From the NCBI RefSeq assembly GCF_001898575.1, contig NZ_MKUD01000028.1, positions 62,001 to 126,000 of the forward strand: a stretch of DNA of 64,000 nucleotides. Direction: 5' to 3'. How positions within the stretch are numbered: position 1 is the stretch's first letter; the number at the start of each line of letters is the position of its first letter. Made by a program: the position numbers and the translations under genes. Positions 1-8,432 of this stretch are shown piece after piece. The notes beneath the pieces are model-generated. The model did no database searches. It was not told the origin of the DNA and was given only the letters and a program-made list of their open reading frames with translations. This DNA is from Spirosoma sp. 48-14 (GTDB lineage: Bacteria > Bacteroidota > Bacteroidia > Cytophagales > Spirosomataceae).

Positions 1-2
1 AA

Positions 3-284
3 CCCGGCGACTACATCACCATTGCCCGCAAAACCAAGGGAAAAGACAGTTGGTATCTGGGCGCCATCACCGACGAAAACAGCCGTGACATTTCAGTAGA
101 TCTGGATTTTCTGGAACCCGGAAAAACCTACGAAGCCACCATCTACCGCGATGCCCTCACTGCTGACTGGCAGTCGAACCCGGAAGCCTACGTCATTGAG
201 AAAAAGCCCGTAAACAGCAAAACCCGGCTTCCAATTCATTTGGCCAAAGGCGGTGGCTGCGCCATTCAGTTCCTAAAGCAGTAA
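3..284 (+). CDS. C-terminal end of a GH97-type glycoside hydrolase (partial)
   Basis: The window opens inside this frame and 93 codons remain before TAA. The residues resemble the C-terminal β-sandwich of family GH97 (SusB-like α-glucosidase/α-galactosidase): an ARKTKGKDSWYLGAITDE stretch, then LDFLEPGKTYEATIYRD, and an end around GGCAIQFLKQ. In that family this module follows the catalytic barrel and these enzymes are normally periplasmic. The catalytic residues lie outside the window, so substrate cannot be judged. Assignment rests on recognition of the C-terminal pattern only. Confidence 0.7.
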   Translation, partial: PGDYITIARKTKGKDSWYLGAITDENSRDISVDLDFLEPGKTYEATIYRDALTADWQSNPEAYVIEKKPVNSKTRLPIHLAKGGGCAIQFLKQ

Positions 285-352
285 GAACCAGGCAGCCTGT
301 TCCAACGGATATAGTCATTCTGGAATCTAGCTAAAAAAGACGCTCGATGACC

Positions 353-940
353 ATGAAAACCAGCTTCTACCTGCTTGTCCTGTTCGGTTGCTTTTGGGCC
401 TGCTCCCGATCAACCGATGACGCGACGATTCCCCCGCTCGACGACACCAAAAATGTAACGGCTTCGCTGAACGACTCTGTCTGGTATGGTCATGGCGTAG
501 CCTCCAGAGTATCGCCCCTGGTAAACGGCGATTGCGGCAAAAATCGGTTTAACCTGTCTATCTCAAACGCATTACCCTATCCAAAAGGGCTACGACAGGC
601 AGCACCATCCATCTGTGCAGGTCCTTGCGACAGAACCCAATACCTTAGCTTTGAGAAAGTTCCGTTAGCTGTCGGGAAATACGATATAGCCAGCCTGAAT
701 ACCTGTGCCTCCACGCCATTAACGGGCGTAAATTACGGGTTGATTGTTGGTGGCGATGCCGTATTTTCATCTTACATCGCCAAAGAGCCCGCCAGTGGGT
801 GGATAGAGATAACTAAAGCCGATACCGTTGCAAACGTATTGGAAGGAAAATTCGAGGTAACGTTAGTGAGTAGGTCCGATAATAGCACCGCTACTGCCCG
901 ATTCCGTAACGGCCTTTTTTCTCTTGGCCTGACCAAATAG
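353..940 (+). CDS. small exported protein, possible lipoprotein
   Basis: About 195 residues. The N-terminus (MKTSFYLLVLFGCFWACS) is a hydrophobic signal with two candidate lipidation cysteines, neither in an ideal lipobox, so lipoprotein status is tentative. An ATG two codons upstream (347) is also possible; 353 gives the more usual MKT start. The mature part is rich in Asp, Thr and Ser, contains several Cys (GDCGKNRF, APSICAGPCDRT, NTCAS) that could form disulfides, and has a β-rich look. No family recognised. A strong hairpin follows the stop, so the transcript probably ends here. Confidence 0.6.
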   Translation: MKTSFYLLVLFGCFWACSRSTDDATIPPLDDTKNVTASLNDSVWYGHGVASRVSPLVNGDCGKNRFNLSISNALPYPKGLRQAAPSICAGPCDRTQYLSFEKVPLAVGKYDIASLNTCASTPLTGVNYGLIVGGDAVFSSYIAKEPASGWIEITKADTVANVLEGKFEVTLVSRSDNSTATARFRNGLFSLGLTK

Positions 941-956
941 ACGATAGAGCGTTTAC

Positions 957-1006
957 AACGAAAATGCCCTGATCAGCCATTGCTGGCTGATCAGGGCATT
1001 TTCGTT
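957..1006 (+). terminator. 23-bp perfect hairpin, probable terminator
   Basis: Arms AACGAAAATGCCCTGATCAG... and its exact complement enclose a TTGC loop, starting 17 bases after the stop of the exported-protein gene. The 3' arm ends in TTTTCGTTTG, a broken T-tract. It separates that gene from the PadR unit downstream and abuts repeat element A1. Confidence 0.65.
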
Positions 1007-1087
1007 TGTAGAGACGCCATCCCTGGCGTCTCATGACCGGATGGTTTTGGCTGACGCTCATGAGACGCCAGGGATGGCGTCTCTACA
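1007..1087. repeat. intergenic inverted repeat, family A (copy A1)
   Basis: Outer arms read TGTAGAGACGCCATCCCTGG... and the complement ...GGATGGCGTCTCTACA, with inner CATGAGACG/CGTCTCATG pairing and a core containing ACCGGATGGTT and GCTGACG. The same plan recurs at 8433-8512, 38868-38948, 41599-41679, 44295-44408 and 59693-59774. An open frame runs from here into padR, but it is only the repeat being translated. Confidence 0.85.
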
Positions 1088-1103
1088 AAATTCACACTAT
1101 TCC

Positions 1104-1133
1104 TTGTATATATAATTTTCTTATATATTTTTG
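1104..1133 (+). promoter_or_regulatory. Bacteroidota-type promoter of padR
   Basis: TTG (1104-1106), a 19-base spacer, then TATTTTTG (1126-1133) matches the Bacteroidota housekeeping promoter (-33 TTTG, -7 TAnnTTTG). The spacer carries an inverted TATATA...TATATA pair that could be an autoregulatory PadR site (inference). Its position inside the longer open frame argues that PadR starts at 1168. Confidence 0.65.
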
Positions 1134-1167
1134 TTTCAAATTAAACGCTAATGATCTATTTAATCCT

Positions 1168-1521
1168 ATGGATTCAGCGAATCAGGAATTTTTACGGGGA
1201 ACACTCAGGACGATTGTTCTTCGACTGCTGGCCCAACAGGGTCGAATGTATGGATACGAGATTACCCAGGCCGTTGAGGAGCGCACGAGTGGCGAATTAA
1301 CGCTTACGTTTGGTGCTCTATATCCAGTGCTCCATAAGCTGGAAGATGAAGGCTTACTGGTTACCCAAAGTCAGGAGGTAGATGGGCGGCTCCGCAAGTA
1401 TTATATGCTTACCCCAACCGGCAGCGCCACAGCCGTTCGGAAAGTCGATGAGTTCGAACGATTTATCCAGCTCATGCGGCTGCTCATCAATCCATCCCCG
1501 ACCGTGACTTTCGGGCATTAA
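1168..1521 (+). CDS. PadR-family transcriptional regulator
   Basis: 117 residues, the usual size of short (subfamily-2) PadR repressors: a winged helix with a C-terminal dimerisation helix. Family landmarks are LRTIVLRLLAQQGRMYGYEI, then LTFGALYPVLHKLEDEGLL (recognition helix) and GRLRKYYMLTPTG (wing). I chose the ATG at 1168 (MDSANQEF) because the upstream part of the frame is repeat A1 plus the promoter. The next genes, a small membrane protein 32 bases on and an FtsX/MacB permease, are its likely targets. Unlike the other two PadR genes here, it has an ordinary TAnnTTTG promoter and no upstream TGTCC dyads. Ligand unknown. Confidence 0.9.
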   Translation: MDSANQEFLRGTLRTIVLRLLAQQGRMYGYEITQAVEERTSGELTLTFGALYPVLHKLEDEGLLVTQSQEVDGRLRKYYMLTPTGSATAVRKVDEFERFIQLMRLLINPSPTVTFGH

Positions 1522-1553
1522 TTTATTGCTTCACCTCAGCCCTTCAGTTAGTT

Positions 1554-2051
1554 ATGAACAGACTATCTCGCGATCAACTTACCCGCCTGGAACAACAGCT
1601 TCAGCAAACCAGGCCCCATCAGGCATTACAAGCCGAACTGCTAGACCATATGGCCTCTCTGATTGAACAGCGCATGGATCAGGGGCACTCCTTTTCCGAC
1701 GCTTTCGATCAGGTAATCCAACAGGCCAATCCGCAGGCACTGGACCAATTGAAAGATCTCTACCTTCAGGAGTTCCCCACCCAGTCATCAACGATACTCC
1801 TACGCCCCACACGGATTGGGTTACGGCATCAGCGTCGCCCGGCAACCAAGCCGTTTCAATATATGCTACTCTCCAGTGTGCTTACCTTTCTGATTCTAAT
1901 GGGCTTTCTGGTCGTGGTTAGTCGGCCACTCGCGATACCCATCGATGCATTCCGAACAGGCTGGGGCGCATTGGGCTTAACGGGTATACTGGCTATTCGA
2001 TGGTGGCTGTCGCGCAGAAATCCTAAACCGAAACGATACCAGACTACCTGA
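1554..2051 (+). CDS. PadR-associated small membrane protein
   Basis: 165 residues with a soluble helical N-terminus (about 1-75; LLDHMASLIEQRMDQGHSF then DAFDQVIQQA) and two predicted membrane segments (about 103-125 and 135-152) before a basic tail. The N-terminus resembles the small helical HAAS-type domains that accompany PadR regulators. It is spaced like the fused prefix of the other permeases in this window (GDLDELFQQR, GDLHERYALR). The permease just downstream lacks that prefix, so this gene may be its unfused counterpart (inference). It starts 32 bases after padR, so co-transcription is likely. Confidence 0.6.
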   Translation: MNRLSRDQLTRLEQQLQQTRPHQALQAELLDHMASLIEQRMDQGHSFSDAFDQVIQQANPQALDQLKDLYLQEFPTQSSTILLRPTRIGLRHQRRPATKPFQYMLLSSVLTFLILMGFLVVVSRPLAIPIDAFRTGWGALGLTGILAIRWWLSRRNPKPKRYQTT

Positions 2052-2086
2052 GCCACCAAGCAGAATTAAGTTTGATAAAGTCGTTC

Positions 2087-2162
2087 TGTGTGACCCCGAC
2101 GGGTCAAAGGTTTATAGCTCCCATAATATCCTATAGACATTTGACCCCAGCGGGGTCACACA
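2087..2162. repeat. inverted repeat, family D
   Basis: TGTGTGACCCCGACGGGTCAAA pairs imperfectly with TTTGACCCCAGCGGGGTCACACA across a loop of about 30 bases. It sits in the 180-base gap between the small membrane protein and the permease, inside what is otherwise a plausible operon. No other copy was seen in this window. Confidence 0.7.
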
Positions 2163-2231
2163 AAAACGCCTAAATCTAAATAGACCTCCCAGTAGAAACC
2201 CCCTCCAACTCTAACCTAACTCCCTTTTCCG

Positions 2232-4634
2232 ATGCTTTTTCACTACCTCACAGTGGCCCGGCGCCACCTGTGGCAGAATCGTCATGTCAATTTAATTAGC
2301 GTACTCGGGCTGGGCATAGGACTAGCCAGCGGACTGGTTATTTTTCTGGTGGTCAATTATATGTTTAGCTTCGACCGCTACCACCCCCACCTGGATCGGA
2401 GCTACTGGATCGTTACCGACATCAAGCGGGAACGCGTCATGCCCACCGATGCGGCTCCCCGACCCCTCGCTGAAGTACTCCGGCGTGATTATGCCTTCGT
2501 GGAAAATTCAACCCGACTGGAAACCTTCTTTGGGCGAACATTGAGCGTTCCGAACGGCAAGGGCGGCTGGGTCAAGAAGTTTGCCGAAGCCCGTAATGTC
2601 TGCTTCACAGAACCTCAATACTTTGACCTGTTTGGGGTAGACTGGGTGAGTGGCAATCGCAAAACGGCCCTGAATGCCCCCAACACGATTGTCATCAGCG
2701 AACGGTACGCCCGCAAATTTTTTGACTCCCAACCGGCAATGGGCCGAACCCTGCGGCTGGATAATCGCACCGACCTGACCGTAACCGGGATTGTGAAAGA
2801 CCCGCCCGCCAACACCCAGCTTCGGTTCGATGCCTTCGTCTCGTATGCCACCATTCCGGTATTGGAAGGCCCGAACGCTCTGGCCGACTGGCAGGGATTG
2901 CAGGCCATGTGCTTCGTGCGACTGCGCGAAGGAGCCGACCCTACGCTACTTCGTCAAAGTCTACCCGTTATTCGACGCAAAAATCTGCCCCCTAAAGAGG
3001 CTAACCATTTCGACTATAAGGTTTTCCCCCTGGCCGATCTCAATCACGAACGTAGTGGTATGGCTCCGCGACCAGTCCTCTATGCGCTCATTGGCGTGGG
3101 CATACTGCTGGTGATGGCAGGCTGCATCAATTTCGTTAATCTGGCAACGGCGCGGGCTCTCAAACGGGCGCGGGAAGTTGGGGTTCGAAAAGTGATGGGA
3201 AGTACACGCTGGCAGTTGATCGGTCAGTTTATGCTGGAAACCGCCTTACTCGTGTGCCTGGCCATAGTCGTTGCGCTGGTGCTAGCCCAATTGTGTTTGC
3301 CCTTTATCAATCAGATTCTGGCCGCTACGATCGAAAAGCTTCAACCGAATATGTCCGTTGCCGATCTGGTTCAGCAACGAGCCATAGGGTGGTTTCTGGG
3401 TCTGGTTATTGGCGTTATCATCCTGTCAGGTCTATACCCAGCCTTTGTATTGGCCCGGTTCAACCCGGCAACGGCCTTTGCCAACCAATCGACAACCCGG
3501 TTTACGGGTCGGCTAACCGTCAGACAGGCACTTATTCTAGGCCAGTTCGTGCTGATGCAGTTATTTATTCTAAGTGTACTGGTCATTACGATCCAGCTTC
3601 GGCATATGAGCCAGGCCGAATGGGGCTTCCACCGCGAATCGACACTGGTTATTTTCCTACCCCAGCGCGAGGCTTCACCCTTGCCCCTACTGCGCGAACA
3701 CTGGTTAGGCATACCCGGTGTCGAGCAGGTAACCTTCGGTAGTGATCCACCCGCATCGCCCTATAATCGGTCCAGCTCGTTCAGTTACCATACGTCTACC
3801 GAACCCGAACCGTTTGAAACCCGCGTGCGGGCAATCGATGACCACTATCTGTCGGTTTTTGACTTACGACTGATAGCCGGTCGAAATGTCCGGGCCACCG
3901 ATACAACCGGCCGGGATGTATTGGTCAACGAAACGCTGGTGAAGCAATTGGGTATTACCTCACCAGCAACGATAGTGGGTAAACGCATCCGTATAAAAGA
4001 TGCCGACCGGATTATTGTCGGTGTTGTGCGCGACTTCCGCAGTGGCGATCTACACCAGCCGGTTTTACCCGTAACGCTCATTCATGATCTTCCACACAGC
4101 CGGATAGCTATGCTGCGTCTGAGTCCAACGGATTCGCCCCAAACTCAGCAGGGTATACAGCAGGTGTGGGATAAAGTCTTACCCGATCAGGTCTACCATG
4201 CCGAAACGTTGACGGACCTGATGGAAAACTTTACCGAGATCGAGCGTCTACTAGCCGGAATGGTTCAGGCCTTTGCTCTGGTTGCCATTGGCCTAAGTTG
4301 CCTCGGCCTCTACGGGCTGGTCACGTTCCTGAGCGAAGCCAAAGCGAAAGAAATTGGCGTACGACGCGTGTTAGGGGCTCAAACTCCGCAGCTTCTCTGG
4401 CTGCTGGGCCGGGAGTTCGGTAAACTACTGGGTCTGGGCTTTTTAGTATCGGCACCACTCGGCACCTGGCTATTGGCAAGCTGGCTTCAGCAGTACGCCT
4501 ATCGCATTTCGGTAAATGGGTGGTTATTGGCGGGCACTCTCCTCCTAACCGTATTGATAACCGCTCTAACCATCTATCGTCAGGCGCTAAAAGCCGTCCG
4601 AACCAACCCGGTTCTTTACCTAAAAAGCGAATAA
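2232..4634 (+). CDS. MacB/FtsX-type ABC transporter permease without prefix domain
   Basis: 800 residues, two FtsX-like halves each preceded by a periplasmic MacB-type domain. Predicted segments are TM1 at about 20-45, a large periplasmic region, a first FtsX block at about 280-420, a middle TM at about 430-455, a second periplasmic region, and a second FtsX block at about 677-800. Both halves keep the cytoplasmic coupling motif (RAREVGVRKVMGS and AKEIGVRRVLGA), which in MacB/Lol permeases faces the ATPase. No ATPase gene is nearby. Unlike the other seven permeases it starts directly at TM1, with no PHxxEE...GDL prefix, and it ends in VLYLKSE rather than SLRSE. It belongs to the PadR unit upstream. 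Substrate unknown. Confidence 0.9.
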   Translation: MLFHYLTVARRHLWQNRHVNLISVLGLGIGLASGLVIFLVVNYMFSFDRYHPHLDRSYWIVTDIKRERVMPTDAAPRPLAEVLRRDYAFVENSTRLETFFGRTLSVPNGKGGWVKKFAEARNVCFTEPQYFDLFGVDWVSGNRKTALNAPNTIVISERYARKFFDSQPAMGRTLRLDNRTDLTVTGIVKDPPANTQLRFDAFVSYATIPVLEGPNALADWQGLQAMCFVRLREGADPTLLRQSLPVIRRKNLPPKEANHFDYKVFPLADLNHERSGMAPRPVLYALIGVGILLVMAGCINFVNLATARALKRAREVGVRKVMGSTRWQLIGQFMLETALLVCLAIVVALVLAQLCLPFINQILAATIEKLQPNMSVADLVQQRAIGWFLGLVIGVIILSGLYPAFVLARFNPATAFANQSTTRFTGRLTVRQALILGQFVLMQLFILSVLVITIQLRHMSQAEWGFHRESTLVIFLPQREASPLPLLREHWLGIPGVEQVTFGSDPPASPYNRSSSFSYHTSTEPEPFETRVRAIDDHYLSVFDLRLIAGRNVRATDTTGRDVLVNETLVKQLGITSPATIVGKRIRIKDADRIIVGVVRDFRSGDLHQPVLPVTLIHDLPHSRIAMLRLSPTDSPQTQQGIQQVWDKVLPDQVYHAETLTDLMENFTEIERLLAGMVQAFALVAIGLSCLGLYGLVTFLSEAKAKEIGVRRVLGAQTPQLLWLLGREFGKLLGLGFLVSAPLGTWLLASWLQQYAYRISVNGWLLAGTLLLTVLITALTIYRQALKAVRTNPVLYLKSE

Positions 4635-4663
4635 GCCAGCTTTTTGTAGCGCAGGGGTTTCAT

Positions 4664-4726
4664 GTAACGCGGGTAGAGACCCGCAATGTTGACTAAAGTG
4701 CGCGAGTTTCCACCCGCTTTACAATG
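4664..4726. repeat. short hairpin repeats, family E
   Basis: A GCGGGT-AGAG-ACCCGC hairpin (4669-4684) is followed by a degenerate copy around GCGAGTTTCCACCCGC (to 4717). A related perfect hairpin, GCGGGT-TTCC-ACCCGC, lies at 49085-49100. They fill the gap between the permease and the acylase. Confidence 0.55.
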
Positions 4727-4755
4727 TCTAACTTCCTTACCCCTTGTATCAGTGT

Positions 4756-6858
4756 ATGAAATTCCTGACCATTTATCTATGGCTATTGAGCCTAACCACC
4801 CTGGCGCAAACCAGTAAATCTGAACGCCTGAAAACGACTTCGCGAGCAACGGCTCCTGTCGAAATCTTATGGGATAGTGCTGGGGTTCCCCATATCTACG
4901 GGCAAACACTGGAAGCCATGTATTACGGCTTTGGCTATGCTCAGATGCAGAATCACGCCAACTTGCTTCTCCAGTTATATGGTCAGGCAAGAGGCCGGGC
5001 AGCTGAGTATTGGGGGCCGAGGTACCTGGACTCTGATAAGATTGTAACCCTGTTTGGCGTACCTGAGCAGGCGCAGAAGCAGTATACACAACAACCCGCC
5101 GATTACAAACCGTGCCTAGACAGCTTCGTCAGCGGTTTGAATGCCTATGCCAAAGCGCACCCGGAGGCTATCGGCACTGAATTCAAACAGGTGCTGCCTA
5201 TTACACCCCAGGATATATTGGCCCACGCCAGCCGGGTGATCGGCCTGGAATTTATTGGTGGAGCCGAAGCCGGAGCCGCTCGGGTAATGCCCCCCGGTTC
5301 GAATGCATATGCCATTGCACCCGCAAAGTCTGCTTCCAAAAAAGCAATGCTGATGGCGAACCCACACTTGCCCTGGGAAGGCTTCTTCCTATTTTTTGAA
5401 GCTCATCTAAACGGTCCGGATTTTATGGCCTACGGTGCTTCCTTGCTGGGCCAGCCAGTGCTCAACATTGCCTTTAACCAGAATCTGGGCTGGACACACA
5501 CCGTCAATACCATCGACGCAGCCGACCGATATGTACTTAACCTGCAAGATGGTGGGTATATGCTGGACGGTGTCAAACAAGCTTTTGAGAGAAAAGCAGT
5601 TACCCTTCAGGTTCGCCAGCCCGATGGTCAACTTAAGCCGCAACAACTTACCTATCGATACAGCAAACAGGGGCCAGTGATGGAAAGCAAAGATGGCAAA
5701 ACCTACGCCATGCGGTTTGCAGGTTTGACCAATCCGGCAATAGCGGCTCAACACCATGCGATGGCGAAAGCTAAAAATCTGGCTGAGTTCGAAACCGCTC
5801 TTCAACGGATGCAACTGCCCATGTTCAACGTCATCTATGCCGATAAGGCCGGTAATATTTTGTATTTGTTCAATGGCAGCGTACCAATCCGCAGCGAAGG
5901 CGACTGGCCATTCTGGCAAGGCCCCGTCGACGGTTCTAGGTCGAAGTACATCTGGACCCAAACACATCCGTATCACGATCTTCCCCGCGTACTCAATCCA
6001 TCGTCGGGGTTTGTTCAGAACGCCAATGATGCACCCTGGAGCTGTACATACCCGTCCGTACTGGACCCAAAGGTTTTTCCTCCATACATGTCGCCCGTGG
6101 GCATTCCCATACGGCTGCGTCCGCAACGGGCAATCAATCTGGTAAAAGACGATGCGTCGATTAGTTTTGATGAATTGGTGGGCTACAAACTAAATACAGG
6201 CCTGGAAGCCGCCGACCGCTTTCTGGACGACCTCCTGGCAGCCGTTGAACAATACCCCGACTCCTTGACTCAGCAAGCGGCTTCGGTACTCAAAGCCTGG
6301 GACAAAACCACCAACCGCGATAGCAGAGGAGCCGTTTTGTTTACGGCCTGGTTCGATCAGTTCAATCCGGGCATGGTAGCCGTTGGCTGGAATCCGCAAC
6401 GTCCCGTAAGTACACCCGACGGTCTGAAAGACCCTAAAAAAGCCGTTGATTTATTGCGAAATGCCGCCAGTCAGGTCCGTCAAAAATATGGGCGACTGGA
6501 TATTGCCTGGGGAGAGGTGAATCGATTCGGTCCAGCCGATCAGGACTACCCGGCCAATGGCGGTTCAGAGCAATACGGTATTTACCGAAACATCCATTTT
6601 GTACCAGACCCCAAACAACCTCAATTGAACCGGGCCGTTGCAGGCGATACCTACGTGGCCGTGACAGAATTTGGTGAGAAGGTACGGGCGCAGGTATCAC
6701 TCAGCTACGGCAATGCGAGTCAACCCAGCCATAAGCACAACGGCGATAGCTGGAAACGTATGTCGGATAAGAAACTCCGGGAAGCGTTACTGGACAAACA
6801 ATCCATTTTGCGTCAGTTGGAGAAAAAAGAATCGTTACAGCTTGACACGCATCCGTAA
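4756..6858 (+). CDS. penicillin acylase family (S45) N-terminal nucleophile hydrolase
   Basis: 700 residues from the ATG at 4756, which gives a clean signal peptide (MKFLTIYLWLLSLTTLAQ); a TTG four codons upstream is less likely. Family S45 enzymes are periplasmic amidases (penicillin/cephalosporin acylases, AHL acylases) that cleave themselves so that Ser at the new β-chain N-terminus becomes the nucleophile. Here PPGSNAYAIAP carries the expected Gly-Ser-Asn at Ser182, and HTVNTIDAADRY downstream fits the β-chain. The α-chain pattern (WDSAGVPHIYGQTLEAMYYG, then GYAQMQNH) is also present. Acyl substrate cannot be predicted; quorum-signal or β-lactam activity would be a guess. It converges on ahpD with a shared terminator between. 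Confidence 0.85.
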   Translation: MKFLTIYLWLLSLTTLAQTSKSERLKTTSRATAPVEILWDSAGVPHIYGQTLEAMYYGFGYAQMQNHANLLLQLYGQARGRAAEYWGPRYLDSDKIVTLFGVPEQAQKQYTQQPADYKPCLDSFVSGLNAYAKAHPEAIGTEFKQVLPITPQDILAHASRVIGLEFIGGAEAGAARVMPPGSNAYAIAPAKSASKKAMLMANPHLPWEGFFLFFEAHLNGPDFMAYGASLLGQPVLNIAFNQNLGWTHTVNTIDAADRYVLNLQDGGYMLDGVKQAFERKAVTLQVRQPDGQLKPQQLTYRYSKQGPVMESKDGKTYAMRFAGLTNPAIAAQHHAMAKAKNLAEFETALQRMQLPMFNVIYADKAGNILYLFNGSVPIRSEGDWPFWQGPVDGSRSKYIWTQTHPYHDLPRVLNPSSGFVQNANDAPWSCTYPSVLDPKVFPPYMSPVGIPIRLRPQRAINLVKDDASISFDELVGYKLNTGLEAADRFLDDLLAAVEQYPDSLTQQAASVLKAWDKTTNRDSRGAVLFTAWFDQFNPGMVAVGWNPQRPVSTPDGLKDPKKAVDLLRNAASQVRQKYGRLDIAWGEVNRFGPADQDYPANGGSEQYGIYRNIHFVPDPKQPQLNRAVAGDTYVAVTEFGEKVRAQVSLSYGNASQPSHKHNGDSWKRMSDKKLREALLDKQSILRQLEKKESLQLDTHP

Positions 6859-6877
6859 AACCTGATTTTAATCACCT

Positions 6878-6941
6878 AAAATAGAATCCCTTCAATCACC
6901 ATTTTTCAGTAATTAGGTGGTGATTGAAGGGATTCTATTTT
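6878..6941. terminator. 24-bp perfect hairpin between convergent genes
   Basis: AAAATAGAATCCCTTCAATC... (6878-6901) pairs perfectly with 6918-6941 across 16 bases. The outer A- and T-rich arm ends make it a plausible bidirectional terminator for the acylase gene and ahpD. Confidence 0.75.
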
Positions 6942-6956
6942 CAAAAAAGTTATGCC

Positions 6957-7544
6957 CTAGAGCAGCGTGATGAACCCTTTGATTACCGACGCCAGCCGAA
7001 TCGCATCGAATACACGGGCTTCGCTGGCACCATGTTTCAGCACACTCTCTTCGTGCGACCGTACGCAGAGTTCACAGCCATTGACCGCCGAAACGGCCAG
7101 GCTCATCAATTCGAAAAACTCTTTGCCCAGCACTGGATTCATCATGATACTCATGCGAATACCCGGCTGCGTTTGCTGATAATAGTCTTTGCCAACAAAG
7201 TGCCGGAACCGATAAAATACATTGTTGGTGCTCAACAGCGACGTACAGGCAATCGTTTCAGCCACTTCGGCATCCGAAGCCCCTTCCTGTTTTGCAGCAC
7301 CTGTCAGCGAGTCGACCAACGGCTGGTGTTTTTCATTTACAGCAACCGAAAGTGCCAATAATACCGCTTCTTTCTTTGTCAGGTTCTGACTGCTATTCAG
7401 CACATTACCGACATTTATTTTCAGATCGCGCAGATACCGATGCTCGGCCTGGGCCAGCGCGTCGAGTCGGGGATACTCCCCTTCGGCACTCAGTCCCACC
7501 AGGTTCAGCAGCGACGTAACGGTTTCGTTTTGTGTAGTTGTCAT
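6957..7544 (-). CDS. ahpD: AhpD-like alkylhydroperoxidase (carboxymuconolactone decarboxylase family)
   Basis: 195 residues from the ATG at 7544. The frame extends 21 codons further, but that extension only translates repeat B1. Two CMD-type helical halves are visible; the C-terminal half carries the redox pair NGCELCVRSHEE (Cys157 and Cys160) with downstream His, the catalytic signature of AhpD. In Mycobacterium, AhpD reduces AhpC via the lipoyl-lysine of dihydrolipoamide succinyltransferase. Here it lies directly downstream of an AhpC-type peroxiredoxin on the same strand, which supports that pairing. Only one CxxC is present, as expected. Confidence 0.85.
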   Translation of the reverse strand: MTTTQNETVTSLLNLVGLSAEGEYPRLDALAQAEHRYLRDLKINVGNVLNSSQNLTKKEAVLLALSVAVNEKHQPLVDSLTGAAKQEGASDAEVAETIACTSLLSTNNVFYRFRHFVGKDYYQQTQPGIRMSIMMNPVLGKEFFELMSLAVSAVNGCELCVRSHEESVLKHGASEARVFDAIRLASVIKGFITLL

Positions 7545-7547
7545 CTT

Positions 7548-7636
7548 TTTAAAGAGCGAAAGAGTGAATGAGCGAAAGAGTGAGTGAGTGAGTGAGTGTT
7601 TCAGCAATTCGCTCTTTCACTCTTTCGCTCTTTAAA
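7548..7636. repeat. inverted repeat, family B (copy B1)
   Basis: TTTAAAGAGCGAAAGAGTGA... pairs with TCACTCTTTCGCTCTTTAAA, with a GTGAGTGAGTGAGTGAGT microrepeat inside the loop. It fills the whole gap between ahpC and ahpD: it begins 3 bases upstream of the ahpD start and ends next to the ahpC stop. Related copies are at 31212-31298, 55858-55969 and 57516-57603. Confidence 0.85.
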
Positions 7637-8191
7637 TTAGGCCGTTAGCGTGGCTTCTCCTTTTGTCCAGTTGCAGGGGCAGAGTTCGTCGGTTTGCAGG
7701 GCGTCCAGTACGCGGAGTACTTCGTTTACGTTCCGGCCTACCGACAGGTCGTTTACGCTTACCCAACGAACAATACCCTGTGGATCAACGATGTAGGTAA
7801 CCCGGTACGCTACTTTCTCGTTGGCTTCCAGAATGCCCAGATCTTCGGCCAGCGATTTCGACGTATCGGCCAGCATCGGGAACTTCAGGCCACGCAGATC
7901 GTCGTGGTTTTTGCGCCAGGCCAGGTGAACGAATTCGCTATCGGTCGAAGCACCAATCACCATCGTATCGCGATCCTGGAAATCCTCGAACTTCTTGTTG
8001 AATTCAGCAATTTCGGTTGGGCAAACGAAGGTGAAATCTTTTGGCCACCAGAACATGACCAGCCACTGACCAGCCGCCTTGTGATCTTCCGACGAGATTT
8101 CGTAAAATTCTTTATCCTTATCCAGCGAAACAACAGCTAACTTCTTGAATTCAGGAAATTCCGACCCGACAGAAACAATATGATTTTTCAT
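7637..8191 (-). CDS. ahpC: AhpC-type 2-Cys peroxiredoxin
   Basis: 184 residues from the ATG at 8191 (MKNHIVSVGSEFPEF). It reduces hydrogen and organic peroxides in the cytoplasm. The peroxidatic Cys57 lies in DFTFVCPTEIAEF and the resolving side is CPCNW near the C-terminus (Cys171/Cys173), a three-cysteine layout like that of AhpD-dependent AhpC proteins. There is no ahpF in the window; ahpD is next on the same strand, so electron delivery by AhpD is the likelier route (inference). No clear OxyR site was recognised upstream. Confidence 0.9.
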   Translation of the reverse strand: MKNHIVSVGSEFPEFKKLAVVSLDKDKEFYEISSEDHKAAGQWLVMFWWPKDFTFVCPTEIAEFNKKFEDFQDRDTMVIGASTDSEFVHLAWRKNHDDLRGLKFPMLADTSKSLAEDLGILEANEKVAYRVTYIVDPQGIVRWVSVNDLSVGRNVNEVLRVLDALQTDELCPCNWTKGEATLTA

Positions 8192-8432
8192 AGAATTTAT
8201 GATGGTTGTATGCAACACATGTTCTTATTCAAGTGCAAATTAAACCATCCATGCGTTCTAGAAATATGATTTTTATCAATCACCTCATAGAGAAAAACTA
8301 TCAAAATTCAGAATAAATAGTGGATATCAAGTATTTAAGCCTCATTCCGACCAGTGGCCCTCAAAAAACTTATTGAAAGAATAATACTATTCATTGAAAG
8401 GATACCAGATGTGATTTTATTGATATTCCAGA
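8192..8432. other. intergenic region upstream of ahpC
   Basis: No gene seen. On the reverse strand a TTTAATTTG stretch near 8238-8246 is one base short of the TAnnTTTG -7 pattern and could belong to the ahpC promoter; no convincing -33 element was found. The rest is AT-rich and unremarkable up to repeat A2. Confidence 0.3.

Noticed and set aside
1104-1133. σ54-type promoter for the first PadR unit
   Set aside because: No TGG-N9-TTG core and no TGTCC dyads are present; the sequence is an ordinary Bacteroidota promoter.
1033-1167. N-terminal extension of the first PadR reading frame
   Set aside because: It translates repeat A1 and then crosses a good TTG-N19-TATTTTTG promoter; the family length fits the ATG at 1168.
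5407-6126. Long reverse-strand frames inside the acylase, araA, GH51 and other genes
   Set aside because: They lie opposite well-supported genes, lack family features and are shadow frames.
7545-7607. Upstream start for ahpD
   Set aside because: The additional 21 residues come from repeat B1 and are not part of the AhpD family.
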